This document shows, piece after piece, positions 1 through 13,287 of a stretch of 64,000 nucleotides of DNA. The notes below the pieces were generated by a model. It ran no database searches and had not been told where the DNA came from. It saw only the letters and a program-made list of their open reading frames with translations. Every line of letters starts with the position of its first letter. The first letter of the stretch is position 1. The stretch covers positions 83,790,142 through 83,854,141 of the forward strand of contig CM049306.1 of NCBI GenBank assembly GCA_026874595.1, in the 5' to 3' direction. This DNA is from Sipunculus nudus. Its lineage: Eukaryota; Annelida; Sipuncula; Golfingiida; Sipunculidae. The position numbers and the translations under genes were made by a program.

Positions 1-330
1 TGTCTACAGTGTGTAAGTGAATGTAGGTGGCGCCACCTGTCATTTAATCAAGAAAGCAATGCGGGATGTGTACGCATGCTGAATTTCAAGTAATTTGGTC
101 AAACCACTGCAGAGATATGAGTGATTTTAAACTAAGGCAGGCAAACAGGTGGACGCTGTGCAAAAATGGCTGCAGGTGGCGCCACCATTTTTAGGTATGT
201 ACCATGTTTCATAACAATCCACCAAATGCTTCCTGAGAAATAAGCTCCCAAATTTTACTCTATTCTAAGCTTTGCAACCTTGAAAAGTAGGTCAAGGTCA
301 CCCATCCTTGAACATTACCAAGGTTTTGTA
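1..330. repeat. GGTGGCGCCACC repeat block, left copy
   Basis: Perfect 12-bp palindromes GGTGGCGCCACC at 26-37 and 175-186, set in conserved text (AGAAAGC, GATATGAGTGATTTTAA, AAGGCAGGC). The same units recur at 7,080-7,460 and 13,620-14,480. Confidence 0.8.
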
Positions 331-720
331 AATATGCATCAGCACTGAAGAAATAATGTTCCTGTGTTGAATACCTTTGGAGACAGCCCGCTCACAAGGC
401 CAAAGTTGAAAAATCTAAGCAAAATTCATTAAAAATCAGAAATTGTAAGTGGCGCCCCCTTACTTGTGCAGCAGGTACAGACCATCAGTCCTAATGATCA
501 TAGTAAATTTTGTAAAAAATCCACCCAATGGTTCCTGAGATATAAGCTTCTAAGTGTTTTTCTATTATCGGCTGTAAAACGTAGAAAAATAGGTCAAACT
601 AGACCGAGATTTTGTCAATATACATCTTCACCGAAAAAATAAAATTACTACGGTGAATCCTTTTAGAGTTATCCTACTCACAAGGCTAAAGACGAAAAAT
701 CCAAGAAAAATTCATTAACA
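300..720 (+). repeat. 300-bp module, copy 1
   Basis: Contains AAAATCAGAAATTGTAAGTG, ACCATCAGTCCTAATGATCA and a stretch with AAAACGTAGAAAAATAGGTC. The module recurs twice in tandem at 3405-4020. Confidence 0.7.
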
Positions 721-839
721 AGGCCTACAGGCCTAATGCGAACCTGTGCATTGGGAAATACACCAGGTATAATGCTTCAATGCTGGACCTTTACTTTTCA
801 TGTATATGAACAATGCAAGTACTAACTATTTTGAATATG

Positions 840-3420
840 AAACAATTACACAAAGATCACTGCTGAAATTCTGGCATGGGTGTACACAACACAAAAATGA
901 TTGTAGCTGGCACCACCAGTCTTGTATACAACAAAGCAATCAGAGATATATACATATGCCCACTTTCAGACTGATATATCAAACCCCTCCTGAGAAAACG
1001 CAGGGACACAAACTGTGCAAAAGTCATTGTAGGTGGCGACACCTGTCTTGTGAGCGAGAAAGCCATCAATGACACATAGACAGGTCATTATATTAGGCCA
1101 ATACATCAAACTTACCTTGAGTCTGATGCATGGGGCTGACCAGGCTTAGGTGAGAAAGGCAGTTGCCCCAAGTGAACTGTGACAAATTGCTTGCTCAGGC
1201 TACTGCACTGAGTGAACTCGTGACCTGCACCTGGCTAGACTGAGTAAACTTTTGACCTGTACCTGGCTGCACTGAGTGAACTCTTGACCTGTTGCATAAT
1301 CTGACACAGTTGGCAGTCTGCCAAAGCTATAAATAGATCCAGTCTGACTTTGGTGCCAAATCTGATGCAGTGGGCAGTCTACCACTGCTATAAATAGAAT
1401 GCAGCTACTGCACAGAGTGAACTCCTGACCTATACCTGGCTGCACTGAGTGAACTCTTGACCTGTTGCCTAATCTTAAATAGAAGCCACACCATTGCATA
1501 AGCTCTCAGATTGGCTCCACATGCAGCCCTGTGGGGCATGACACACATGAGGTGATCACATGATACTCATGAGTTGATCACATGCTACCTATGAGGTTAT
1601 TACATGGTGCCCATGAGGTGTTCACATGTCACCCATGAGGTGATCACATGCCTTGTGCTTGGCTGCACTGATTGAACTCTTGACCTTTATCTGGCTGCAC
1701 TGAATGAACTCTTGATCTGTTGCCAAATCTGAAACAGTTGGCAGTTTCTCAACCTATTTAAAATTACAGACACAATCTTGGCCTGTTGGTAAATCTGTTT
1801 ACAAATACTGAAAGGCTTTAGCTAAAATACTTTTTAATCTTTTATATCATACTTGAACCATTCAAACAAACTTGTAAGATATTTTAAAGGTTTTTAAATT
1901 TTTTTCTCATTAAAATCTAAGAAAATGCAAAGTTTTTCAGATGGCTAATTTTTTACATTACATTTCATGATGCTAGCTCCAGTCGTTTTCGAATAGTATG
2001 GGTTAACTTACAGAAGATGGACTATGGACGCCGCCACAACATCAAATTAGCTCACAGGCTCACTACAAATTACTGCAGATGCATATTGAATGCAAAATTA
2101 TAATACAGATACATCTCACTGATAGCAAAATCTTGAATTAAGTTGAGTATGGATACCGATTATTTATAATCTATGTATAGCCGTCTTTATATACCAACAG
2201 AGAGCTGTATACCTGTGATTGTTAACATTGCCTGGTATGAAGAATATCTAAAATCATAAATCTACATTTTTAAAAAGCTTTTAAAAAACATTCTTGTCAA
2301 TATTAACCATAGATAACCTGAAATCTGAAGGACTAGAGGCATGATGTAAGGGATGCTGATAAACTGGTGCTAGGCTAGATGAATCTGCTTTACACAGCTA
2401 CCATATATGGTAAAATGACTTAATTCAATCTTTTTAATTCAGCCATAATTCATTCTTTGGAACCATAAAAGATAATCATTATAAGAATTATTCAGGGGAC
2501 TATTATTGTAAAATATTAAACAAATTGGCCTCTGTGGCGTCAGTCTAAAAATGTTTTGCAGGTTTTTAACTGATTTGGGAAAATACAGCAAAATGGCTAA
2601 GTTAAGCTACCCATAACTCAGCCAAAAATCACTGAACCAAAACCATTTGAACAAACTTGAATTATCAACATCTAAGGATAATTAATGTATGAGACTTAAG
2701 ACTTTGGCCCAGTGGTTTTTGAGAAGAAGATTTTTGTAGCCACTTAGCTTAAATGGGCTGTTATGGTATATGACTAAATTCAGCTTCCCATAACTTAGCC
2801 AAAAGTCACTAAACTGAGACCATTTGAACAAACTTCAGAAAGCACTACCCTAGGATCATTTCTGTGTGATATTAAACAATTTGGCCATATCATTTCAGAG
2901 AAGAAGTTATTTGTTGCTGTCAGTATGATACGGGCACAAAAAAGGCCGATGCAGGTGGCGCCACCAATACCTCAATTTAAGATATGACTCATGTGACCAA
3001 CATTGGCATAAAATTTCGTGATTATAGCTCCAGCCGTTTCTAAGATTGTAATTTTAGTATGCTTTTTTGGACAGATGACTAAGTTCAACTAGCTGTAACT
3101 CAGCCAAAAAACACCGAACTTAAACCATTCGAACAAACTTGAGGAAGATTGTTCCAGGGATAATTTCTGTGAAATATTGGACAATTTGACTGAACAGTTT
3201 CGGAGAATAAGATTTTTAAAGCTTTTTTAGCTTTTCCCTATAAAATCTAAGAAAATGCAGTTAGCCAAAAAATAAGCAAAATCCGATAGAGTTTTCCAGA
3301 TGACTAATTTTATGCATAAAATTTCGTGATGCTAACTCTTGCCGTTTTCAAGTTAGTATGGGTTAACGTACAGACGACGGACGCCGCCACACCATCGCAT
3401 AAGCTCACAGGTTCGCTAAA
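840..3420 (+). repeat. Large duplicated segment, copy 1
   Basis: Closely matches 14,780-16,560 in the same orientation. Shared landmarks include ACTGCACTGAGTGAACTC units, TAACCTGAAATCT, GATGCTGATAAACTGGTGC and an end reading CATAAGCTCACAGGT. This copy is longer because it holds extra 22-bp repeats and more diverged duplicates of its own 3' half (1,980-2,070 and 3,300-3,420). Confidence 0.75.
1549..1650 (+). repeat. 22-bp tandem repeat, about 4.6 units
   Basis: Units read GAGGTGATCACATGATACTC plus AT, with a TGATCA or variant core, at 1549, 1571, 1593, 1615 and 1637. They lie inside duplicated segment copy 1 and are absent from copy 2. Confidence 0.8.
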
Positions 3421-4082
3421 AATCAGAAAATGTAGGTGGCATCCCCTTTAATAGTGCAGCAGGTACAGACCATCATTCCCTATAATTATTGTAAGTTTTG
3501 TGAAAATCAACCCCATGGTTCCTGAGAAATAAGCTTGTAAGTGTTTTTCTATAATCAGCCCTAAAACGTAGAAAAATATGTCAAGGTCACCTATCTTCGA
3601 ACTTGACCGAGATTTTGTCAATGTACATCTTCACCAAGGAAATAAAATTCCTACAGTGAATCCTTTTAGAGATATCCCGCTCACAAGGCCAAAGTGGAAA
3701 AATCCAAGAAAAATTCATTAAAAATCAGAAATTGTAAGCAGCACCCCCTTACTTGTGTCAGCAGGTTAAGACCATCAGTCCCAATGATCACAGTAAGTTT
3801 TGTGAAAATCCACTCAATGGTTCCTGAGAAAAAAGCTTCTAAGTGTTTTTCTATAATCTGCTCTAAAACGTAGAAAAATAGGTCAAGGTCACCCATCTTC
3901 GAACTTGACCGAGATTTTTCAAGACATCTTCACCGAAGAAATAAAATTACTACGGTGAATCCTTTTAGAGATATCCCGCTCACAAGGTAAAAGTTAACGG
4001 ATGCTGGACGGACAGCTAGACGGACGGACGGACAGCTTGGGTGACCACAATAGCCCATCAGCCTAAGGGCTGAGGGCTAAAA
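3405..4082 (+). repeat. Two tandem 300-bp modules with a hairpin 3' end
   Basis: Two units (about 3405-3700 and 3712-4020) match the module at 300-720. The second ends in repeated GGACGGAC and a hairpin (stem AGCCC-TCAGCC, 4052-4078) followed by TAAAAA. This is the same end architecture as the element ending at 13,287. Confidence 0.7.
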
Positions 4083-5100
4083 AGCTATCTAGGATGTTGA
4101 GCTACCTAATTTCAGGTGAATTAATTATTCAAAACACTGCAGAGATATGAATGATTTTAACCCAAGGCAGATGAACAGATGAACACTGTGCTAACATGGT
4201 TGCAGGTTGCGCCACCAATTTTTGTGTATGTTATAAAGCTATCCAAGGGCTACATTTTTGTAGAAAAAAATTTTCCTGATCGGTCAAATGGTTCCTGAGA
4301 TATGTGGGTTTATATGTGGAAACAGACGCACAAATGGACGCTGGGCAGAGAGGAAAGGTCAGATTCACATGTGACCCGATAATTGGTGTAAGTTTCAGAA
4401 AAAGCCGTCCAGTAGTCTCAGAGGAGTTCTCCGAAAATTAACGCTGCGGCGGCGGCAGTGGAACCCGGTCAAAAACATAGTATCAGAAGTGAATGCTTTT
4501 GAATTTAATTTTCAAACATGACAATGGCCTGAAGCTGTTGCTTTTGAATTTAAATAAAAAAATATAAGAAAATTACCAGAAGCTGAAGGTTTTGAATTTA
4601 AATGTTCAAGAAATAGGGTAAACCCCTGATGCTTATGCTTTTGAATTTACCTATGATTTTTCAATTCTTAGGACAATAATTTCCAACAAATGCTTTTGGG
4701 TTTACCTTTAAATAAATCTTTATGACTACTGCCATTGCTTGAATTTTAAAGCAATGGGAAAAAATGGTGTGTAGGTGATGATTAGGGGTTTATATTGTTT
4801 ATTCAATTAACACGGCAAAGGATAAGATGATGATACTGATGGCTTTGAAATTTTTAATAGTAGGACAATAGCCTATTACTTTATCAAATGAGTAACATTA
4901 AATATAAGATTTAATTATGTTATGGGCTTCATTGCTAATGAAGAGAAGCACAACTGAAGGTAATTAATTAAATGCAGCTCATTTAGGTTGAAATAAATGC
5001 TTGTAAAGCAATTACATTTAATGGATTATATGAAAGAGTAATAAAATATTGTAAGTTAAAAAAAAAACATTCTTGAAAGGCCATAAGTACTGAATTGAAA
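4083..5100. other. Repeat remnants and AT-rich intergenic DNA
   Basis: 4,090-4,440 holds another GGTTGCGCCACC-type unit and a stretch matching 14,460-14,620. From 4,480 the DNA is AT-rich with recurring CTTTTGAATTTA at roughly 60-bp spacing (4,497, 4,543, 4,589, 4,639). I see no gene. Confidence 0.6.
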
Positions 5101-5534
5101 GAAGTTTGCTCTTCATGGAGTTTCATCAATGTTTAAACATTTATAAAGGAAAAATATTTAAGATGTTTAAACAATCAGGAAGGATAACAAAAAAATTTTT
5201 TAATCATAATTTTATGTCTAATTTTGTTATACATATAAGCAAGACTGAAACCAGCTCCAGAAGAATCAAAGCTACATGGGCCATCAGATGGACCAATAGA
5301 TTTCTTTCCTTAGTAACAAGACCACTGTCCCAAGACTCTGATGAGCGCAATGGAGTAACCTTCACAATAACTTGTGTGACTGCCCATGTACTTGTGATGT
5401 ATAGGGTTTCATATAAATGGCAAAACAATGACAAGGAATGGCACTTTAGGGTACTTATCTTACTTGCTATGAGACTGGCTGACAGTATTCTAAATCACAG
5501 AATTAAACAGGCTAAAACAGCCCTGACATCGCTG

Positions 5535-5569
5535 TCACAAATTCAGGTCCAGCACCAGCAGACTGGATG
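5535..5569 (-). CDS. Possible terminal exon after X2
   Basis: Acceptor CTACCCCCTCAG is phase-compatible with X2 and gives ten codons (SSLLVLDLNL after the split codon) and a TGA. An alternative acceptor near 5390 would add a longer, leucine-rich end. Neither can be chosen from sequence alone. Confidence 0.2.
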
Positions 5570-5619
5570 CTGAGGGGGTAGCGTTTTGTGATTTATGTAA
5601 TGTAAAGTGATCTATGTAC

Positions 5620-5782
5620 CTTCTACATGGTGTGTAATTCCCGTGGATGTCATACTATTGATTTCTTCATAAACTCTTAACATAACACTGCCATCACTTT
5701 CAGATTTACCCAGGATGATACGCTGCAATGCCTCATCAGATTTTGCGGCTGGCTTTGAGAGTCTCATTTGTTGTATTTGTCT
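5620..5782 (-). CDS. Exon of an unrecognised minus-strand gene (exon X2)
   Basis: 163 nt after acceptor GGTCTTCAG, in frame with X1 and closed at donor GTACAT in phase 1. It encodes 54 residues, mainly helical and charged (RQIQQMRLSKPAAKSDEALQ, then RIILGKSESDGS and VMLRVYEEINSM). The other two frames contain early stops. Together X1 and X2 are the best coding evidence in the left third of the window. Confidence 0.45.
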
Positions 5783-5799
5783 CTGAAGACCTCCACTGT

Positions 5800-7080
5800 A
5801 CATGAGTCAGGTTTCCTTAATCTCAAATGGCTTCTCTTTTCCCCAGCAATGACAAAATGTAGAAAAACATATAAAAAATATTTCAAGGCAACATCCAGAT
5901 CATGAGTTGTAAAAAAGTCACTACACTGCATTTGACCTCTTGTACATATCCATCCTCAGAACCACACTTGATTAACAATTTAATTTAAACTAATCAGCAA
6001 ATATGAATACTAAATGTTCTGAATTTATATCTTACTGCAATCTTTCATAAATTGGAGATTCTGTTTTCTATGTATTCTGTGCAGTTTATGCTGTGCTAAT
6101 TAAAGTCTCATAGTTCCTAATAAATGATAAAAGTTAAAATGTACCAAATAATTTAAGGACTTTAAAATACTTTATATATACACGTATGCACACACATGTA
6201 TAATTTTGTACTTCCATCTGTTGATAATTTAAGAACTTACACATCATGTTCACAACAGTTCTTTTTCTAATTTCTGTTAGCACAAAGGCAATTCCTAGGC
6301 TGTGTCAAGATAAAAGCAGATGATAAATTTACCAGACTCCTCAAGCATTTTACTAAGGAGATTACAGCATAATATCAACTGAGAACTGATAACATCCAAG
6401 AACTATAACCTGTCAGAATAGTATTTACTGCAGTTTTGTTTTTAATGATACTTAAATTTAAGAATGACTGCTGAAAAGAGTTATGTTTACATATTTCAAT
6501 GTTAGAGAAGAAACAGAATTAACTTATTTAACTACAACTCACGGATTTGAAGCTCCTTTTGAGACTGTCTGCTGATTCATATTTTTATGATTAAACAATT
6601 TTCTTGTAATCATCTGAAGTAAGCCAAGTAACAACTATAAAAGAACTCTTTTACATAGTTTATATATAGTTTATACAGTCCTGTCAGTTTGCTGTAAAAG
6701 CTCTAGTATTATAAAATGTAGAAATTTCCCACATCCACCACAAGTATATGAGACAAGTGAACAAAAAGTGAGTAAAACTAGATATTACAGATGTCTGTTG
6801 AAAGCTGGTCGCCATGGCAACAGTCCGGACAAAAGCTAACCTGCAGTCACATTGAGATAAAATACAAATTCTGAATTTTCTTAAGAAGGACTAGAATACA
6901 GGTAGTCCAAAAGCAACTACATGTATCCGCCAAAATCAGAGTTGAACAGGTGAAGTGAGGCATGGATTGAGTGGCAAAAGGGAAACAGAGTGAGATGTGT
7001 TGCATATAATAGCATGGATGTTTGCCAAGTAAACATGACTGTAGTGGTGCAATCTGTTATTTGAAAGAGAAACTATGCAA
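5800..7080. other. Non-coding stretch (intron between X1 and X2 if that gene is real)
   Basis: AT-rich DNA with no exon-like open frame or repeat family that I recognise. Confidence 0.5.
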
Positions 7081-7460
7081 GATGTATACAATGCAAAATT
7101 TCAGGTGGATAAGTCAAACCACTGCTGAGATATGAGTGATTTTGTCCCACTGCAGACAAACAGATAGATGCTGTGCAAAAATGTTTGCAGCTGGCACCAC
7201 CAGTTTTGTGTATAATAAAGAGCTATGTGAGATCTAAACACATGCAAAATTTCAGGATGATACATCAAACGAGTCAGGGATATTAGCATGGATATCTGCA
7301 GCATGAATATGAATGTAGGTGGCGCCACATCATAAAATCAAGAAAGGTATCCAGGATGTATACGCATGCAAAATTTCAGGTGAATAAGTACAACCACTGC
7401 AGAGATATGAGTGATTTTAACCCAAGGCAGATGAACAGTTGAACACTGTGCAAATAAGCA
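7080..7460. repeat. GGTGGCGCCACC repeat block, middle copy
   Basis: Contains CTGGCACCACC near 7,190 and GGTGGCGCCACA at 7318-7329, with the conserved GATATGAGTGATTTT and GATGAACAG context. It lies inside the presumed X1-X2 intron. Confidence 0.75.
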
Positions 7461-7941
7461 TATAAACTTGTTTCATCCAGTGAGAAATTTGAAAGATGGA
7501 ATTCTGAAGTTTGTGAAATTTTGATATAAAGTATAGAGCTGAGTAGCTGCATGTACCTGAAATGAAATTATTAAGATTTTTCTTTCAGCAAGGAAAATAC
7601 TTTTTCTGAATTGAAACACTTTCACTAAACTATGTTTCCCTTTTGCTTGATCTGATACAGTTTTGCTACAAACAAATGTAGGGCAACCTGTGAAGAAATT
7701 ACAAAGCACTCAAATATATTAGCCCAAAAATGAAAACTGGAGGCAACATTTAAAACAGACCAACAGCAGGTGCATTGAAAGTCTATACTCCATATTAAAA
7801 AGACCTGCAATAAATGAAAGGCTGAACAGCTCTAGTTACCCAAATTCCTGGAACTGGGCAAGGAAAACGGCCCAAAAGAACCAATGGCCAGACTGATAAG
7901 ATCAGGTTACCAGAGTACATGAAAAGTTTCATTATTCTTAC

Positions 7942-8028
7942 TTTGTCAATCAATAGCGGTATTAATTTTTGCACCTCAGGTTTCTGGTTATCATACTGTC
8001 TGGCCGTGTAAGGGTTGGTCCACAACAT
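7942..8028 (-). CDS. Exon of an unrecognised minus-strand gene (exon X1)
   Basis: 29 open codons starting MLWTNPYTARQYDN and ending LIPLLIDK, closed by a strong donor GTAAGA. It begins either at this ATG (an in-frame TAG lies two codons upstream) or two codons... earlier at an acceptor TTCACTAG. Only this frame is open. It joins X2 in phase 0 across an intron of about 2.2 kb. No protein family is recognised. The surrounding DNA is repetitive, so a gene fragment is possible. Confidence 0.45.
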
Positions 8029-8159
8029 GTTCTAGTGAATTAGAGCAAAACTACCACAAAGAACTGTGGTCTGACCTTCAACCCTTCAAATATATTGAAT
8101 TTCAAACTGTTCCCTAAATATGTGTAATAATCTATATTTACAACAACAAAAACAAAACA

Positions 8160-10080
8160 ATTAAGGGACCTGTGGGTCACGTCACTCAGCTGAAATTGAT
8201 TCTGAGAATATTTGTGTAAAATCCTAGTGGTTGTGTTGATTGTGCACTTTTATGGACTACACTGAAAGATGCAGATGCCTCTCATGATCACAAACATGTA
8301 TTTATAAAAGTTCAGCATTTCAACTAAGTGACTGTAATATGTACTAGTTTATAAATATTTCCACTGGGAACATACAGAACCCTGCAAATTATCGAATAAT
8401 GGACATGAGATGAAGCATAATAATATACATTTGATTTATTAACTGAAATAAAATGCTGTAAAAAATTAAAATTTTCCATTATCAAATGAGCATATACTAA
8501 ATTTGATAAGCAAGTTAAAACAGTCCAATTAGGTATTCATTGCATCTTCACTGTGTAATATACAAAACCTGCAGCTTGAAACCATTGAATGATGCAACAA
8601 AGAAAAAAATAGAATTTTTTTAGCATATCAAGTTTCTGCAAGAACAGCTCTCACCATATGCATTTTTTATTTTACACATTTTATAAATTTGCATTTGAAA
8701 AAATTCTGAAAATATAAATTTAATCAAAATTGTAAGTTCCATCATTATATATCCTTAGTTTGGCTCTCATCAAGTCAAAATATGCAAACATACATTTGAT
8801 TTTTTAAAAAATTATAATTGTTTAAACTGAAGTTAAAGATTTTTTAAAACAAAATCAGGGGAGGGGGAGAGGGGAAGCATAGCTAAGCTTTGTCAAGGGA
8901 GATGCCTGGAGTGAAGCAGTTATATAACATAGGTGAGTCGGCATCCCTCACTGCAGACCACTGGATTTGGTTGGCTTGATTTAAACAATACTTGACAGGG
9001 GGTATGAAAACTTGAATAAAGGCTTCCTTTTTTTATCAATGCCTTTCAAATTTAAGATCTTATAAGCTTATCTGTCCATCATGTGAAAATAAAAGTGAAT
9101 GTATATACTGAAAAAAACTGGCCACAGTAAAAGTTGGGCAAAATTTAAGGTAATGTTTTTACATTAATGCTCATTACTTGAAAAAATGACAAAATTTTGA
9201 TCTAATTTCTGGTATACAACTAAACTAAGTTGAATTTAGATATTTGCTTTAAATAAGCTTTCTAGCTAAAAAAAATTATAATGCTGAGTGAGTAAATATA
9301 TTTCCTGATTTTTGAAGTGCATTATGTTTGCATATGGGTCCATAACTTCAAAGAGTTATGCCATAATGACTTTACTTCTGGCATGTACATTGGAAATATA
9401 TGCAAGAATGGTTATATTAACCCTTACTGTTTGTATTTGGTTGTCACAAAACACCCCCCTTACTGTTCAGATTAATTCTAGGTTTCCACACTTTGAATTT
9501 TGACACACTGTACATAAATGTTATGATTGATAATGTGGTCAGTTTTTTTGTGGATCCTTATGACATTTTTTACACATATTACAAAGATACCAAGCAAGAT
9601 GTAAATGACTTAACCAATCATAAATTTCACATATATCTATTAATAGAACCAGGTAAATCAGGTAAATTCATGTAAGTATAGTGTCTTTGTTGTTTTAGCA
9701 TATTTGTACATGAATGCCAGAAATAGGAAATAGCCAAAAGTCCACCAGAATGGTAAAATCTAACATTTTTATATGTATTTCAACCTATGCAATGTTACCT
9801 TAGACGTGTTTTGGTACTCCTGTTAAAGCATGCATTCCCCTTTTTGTCACCCGGTGGCAGTTTTTTCCGGGGAATCCTGTGGAATTGCATGATGGTTAAC
9901 AGTGTCAAAATGATGTCAGACAACTTTTTTTTTAAATTAAGACATAATAAACATTCTCAAATTTCAGTTAGTAAACTTTATTGAACATATTTTCATATTT
10001 ATTTTGTTCAAAACATATTCTGAGATTTGTCAAAGCACCAGGTCTATCAAGCTGCAAGTCCGACGGCGGCATCTTGAAAC
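8160..10080 (+). mobile_element. Dispersed element, truncated copy
   Basis: Begins with GGGACCTGTGGGTCACGTCA and CTCAGCTGA, then runs through a module (GTTGGGCAAAATTTAAGGTA, GAGTAAATATATTTCCTGAT) that is repeated twice more in the following element. No terminal hairpin is found before the next copy starts at 10,083, so it appears to lack its 3' end. Confidence 0.6.
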
Positions 10081-10082
10081 AA

Positions 10083-13000
10083 GGGACCCATGGGTCACGG
10101 CGCTCAGCTGATCGTGATTGGACTATAAATGTTTCTCCACTGTGATACTATATTGAATCGAGAAAGCTTATGAATATCATGGACATGTTGGGCTATTATA
10201 AAGCAATGTAATGTAATATGTGAGTAAATGATAAATGAAATTACCTGCCTGATGGATTAATAGAGTCAAATATAGTGGTTTATTTTTTATTTATTTAGGA
10301 GGGGTTGAAAATTGTGATATATTTGAGCAAATATGTATGCAATGACAGCAGTAATAAGCAGTAGTAGAATGATGATAAGGCTATTTGTTGAAGGATCTAA
10401 AGTGTATGGTAGTCTGCAAGCTTTCAATTTGACAGATATGATGTTATGATTAACTATGCTGATGAAGTGATTTATGAATTTGTGACTGTATGACACAATA
10501 TCTCTTTAGTCTTGACAAGGTACATTATTGTGATGCCCACTATGTCTACATATTACACAATATTGACATAATTTCTGGCATGTACATAGGTACCTATGGA
10601 TGAATAGTTATACAAAATATTAAAATATGAATATATCTGATTCATCTTGTTCTTGCTTACTGAGGCTGACTTTGGGATGGGGTTCGGAGAAGGGAAAAGT
10701 GAGGGCAGCACAAAGGTGGATGTAGAAATATTCTATTGTAATGTTTTTCATTTATATAAGAATATGGAAAGCTAAGAGGAAAGGGGCCCTCCTACTTGGT
10801 TATAGTAAAGTTCTAAATATATGATTGCAAACTAATACTCTGACAAGACTGTCATGAAGAAAAACAGTAAAAGTTTTGAGATACTGTGATGCATATGAAA
10901 ATTTACAGATGGACAGGCAAGTGGACAGAATGGACTAATACCTTTATTTCACTTTCAAGGGAATAATGCATTTAAGTTTATATATAATCCTATTTTTTTT
11001 AAGTATATCCACTTTTTCCATTAAGAAGTTTTTATCTGAATCTTTTTCTTATTTACAGGTTCTATAAATTTTTAATAAAAAAACCTGAAAATATAAGTTA
11101 AAATATTAGAATTGTTGCAAAAGTTGCAATCATTATATATACAGAGTAAAAAACTGAAACTATAAGTTAAAATATTAGAATTGTTGCAAAAGTTGCAATC
11201 ATCATATATCCAGAGTGTAGCTCATATTGGGTCACATTATGCATACACATACATTTTATTATTTTTTAATCATAAATGTTTAAACTGAATTTAAAAGAAA
11301 ATAATGCCACAACATGGCATCTACAAGAATATTCCTTGAATCACTATTAAAAAGTTTTTCACATTGGAGTTTTCAGTACATGCTTAATTTTATTCACCAG
11401 AATAAAATAAAAGTAAATTTGATAAAATAAAACATCTTTTCAAATAAAGTATACACACTCTTGGTTGAATTAGGGACAAACAATATCATTGTGCTAATTA
11501 CTATCCCAGTTTTAATTTATTACTGGAATTAATAGTCAATTTCACACCTGGTGAAGTTTTTACTCTTCTGAAGTAAGGAATTACTTATCTCATGAACATC
11601 CACACTTTCATAGCAATACACCACTTTGTGGACACAATTAAATGTACACTTTAATCATTGTAACTCTGGTGGTACAATACAAAATCTAAAATGTAGCATG
11701 TCCAAGAATAAAATAAAATACAGAAAATTATAACATTCATCTAGTTTATGCATTATCTGGGGGGGGGGGGGGGGGGTGAGTGCAGGGCAGAGGGGAATTA
11801 GCCTGCTAGTAATGGCCAAGCTGGGCCAAGGGAAGCTGCCTGGGGTGGGTTACATAATGCAAGTGAAGGCTGTACTACTAGGTGGATTAGATGTAAACAC
11901 TTGATATGGTGTATGAAAACATGAATAAAAGCTATTCTTTCCAATCAATTTCTTTGAAATTTCAGATTTAAAAAGATTAAATCCTTATGTATTTATGCTG
12001 TGAAAATTAAATCAACAGTGCCAAAGTTGGACAAAATTTAAGGTATTGATTTTTTATTTATGCTAATAACTTGAAAAATTTGCAAAATTCAGATCTAATT
12101 TTGGGTAAACAATTGAATCTTGATTAAATAAAGTTATATTCCTGAAAAAAAGTCTCTAGGTTCAGCAATTCTCATGTTAAGTGAGTAAATATATTTCCTG
12201 ATTTTTTTAAAAACTGCATTATGTTTTGGCCCATAACTTCAAAATAATACCCAATACTGACCTAATTTTTGGTATGTTCATAGAAAATGTATGAAACAAT
12301 GTGAATACTAAATACGATCAAAAACAGATCAGTGGTTTTGATATTAGGCAGCCTTGAAGTGTAACAATGGCTTTTTTTTATGGAAAACAGAGTTTTTTTT
12401 CCTTAATATCTCGAAGGAACAAAGTCCTAATGACCCAATTTTCGGTATGGTAGGAGATTTTGGGGACATCTAAAATTATGCCAACAGCCTGGGGAGCATA
12501 GAGAAGTGCACTGAATGACCTACAGTCATCAAAGTGGACTGCTTGACAATGTAAGGGAATACAACAAGAGCCTCCAAAAAAATTCAATAACTAGCCTAAT
12601 TTTGCAGCTTTTATTTTCAAATTTCAGATTTTAACAGATTAAATCCTTGTGTATACATGCTGTGAAAATTATATCCAAAGTACTAACAGGAAAAAAACGT
12701 GCCGTGACCAAAGTTGGGCAAAATTTAAGGTACCAATTTTATATTTTTGCCAATATTTTAAAAAAAATTTAACAGATTTTGATCTAATTTTTGGTATACA
12801 ATTAAATTTTGATTAATTAAAGTTGTATTACTGGAAAAAAGTCCCTACCTTTAACACTTTTGGTCTTAAGTGACCAAATATCTTCCTGATTTTTTTACAA
12901 AGTCCATTATGTTTGGGCCCATAACTTTTTTAAATTATATAATACTGACTTAATATCTGGCATGTACATAGGAACTATATGAGGAATATTTATGGTAAAT

Positions 13001-13287
13001 ATGAAGAAAACCAGATGAGTGGTTATATTAGGCAGTCCTGAAGTGTGAAAATAGATTTCTAATAAAAAATTGAGGTTTTTCCTTAATATCTCGAAGGAAC
13101 GAAGTCCTATTGACCCAATTTTTGGCATGGTAGGAGATTTTGGGGACATCTAACTGTATGCCGAATATCAGATTCGTAGGTCCAACGGTGTCGAAACGTG
13201 CCAGTCTTACAGACGGACGGACAGACGGACGACGGACAATGGACCACGACTATAGCTCAGATGACTTATAGTCAGCTGAGCTAAAAA
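10083..13287 (+). mobile_element. Dispersed non-coding element, about 3.2 kb, with internal duplication
   Basis: Starts GGGACCCATGGGTCACGGCG plus CTCAGCTGATC and ends with a hairpin (stems 13254-13265 and 13271-13282, 11 of 12 pairs, TTATA loop) followed by TAAAA. GACGGACGGACAGACGGACG precedes the hairpin. Its 3' half (CTCGAAGGAACAAAGTCCTA, GGTAGGAGATTTTGGGGAC) is present twice, at about 11,960-12,500 and 12,610-13,165. No transposase reading frame is visible. The ends resemble repeats common in bivalve genomes, from general knowledge. Confidence 0.65.
11085..11210 (+). repeat. Tandem duplication, about 70 bp x 2
   Basis: AACTATAAGTTAAAATATTA and the following TTGTTGCAAAAGTTGCAATC occur twice in a row with few differences. 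Confidence 0.8.

Noticed and set aside
5106-5573. 155-codon plus-strand open frame, the longest outside the GH31 gene
   Set aside because: Low-complexity start in AT-rich DNA, no splice or promoter signal and no recognisable motif. The opposite strand carries better exon evidence (X2 and a possible terminal exon) at the same place.
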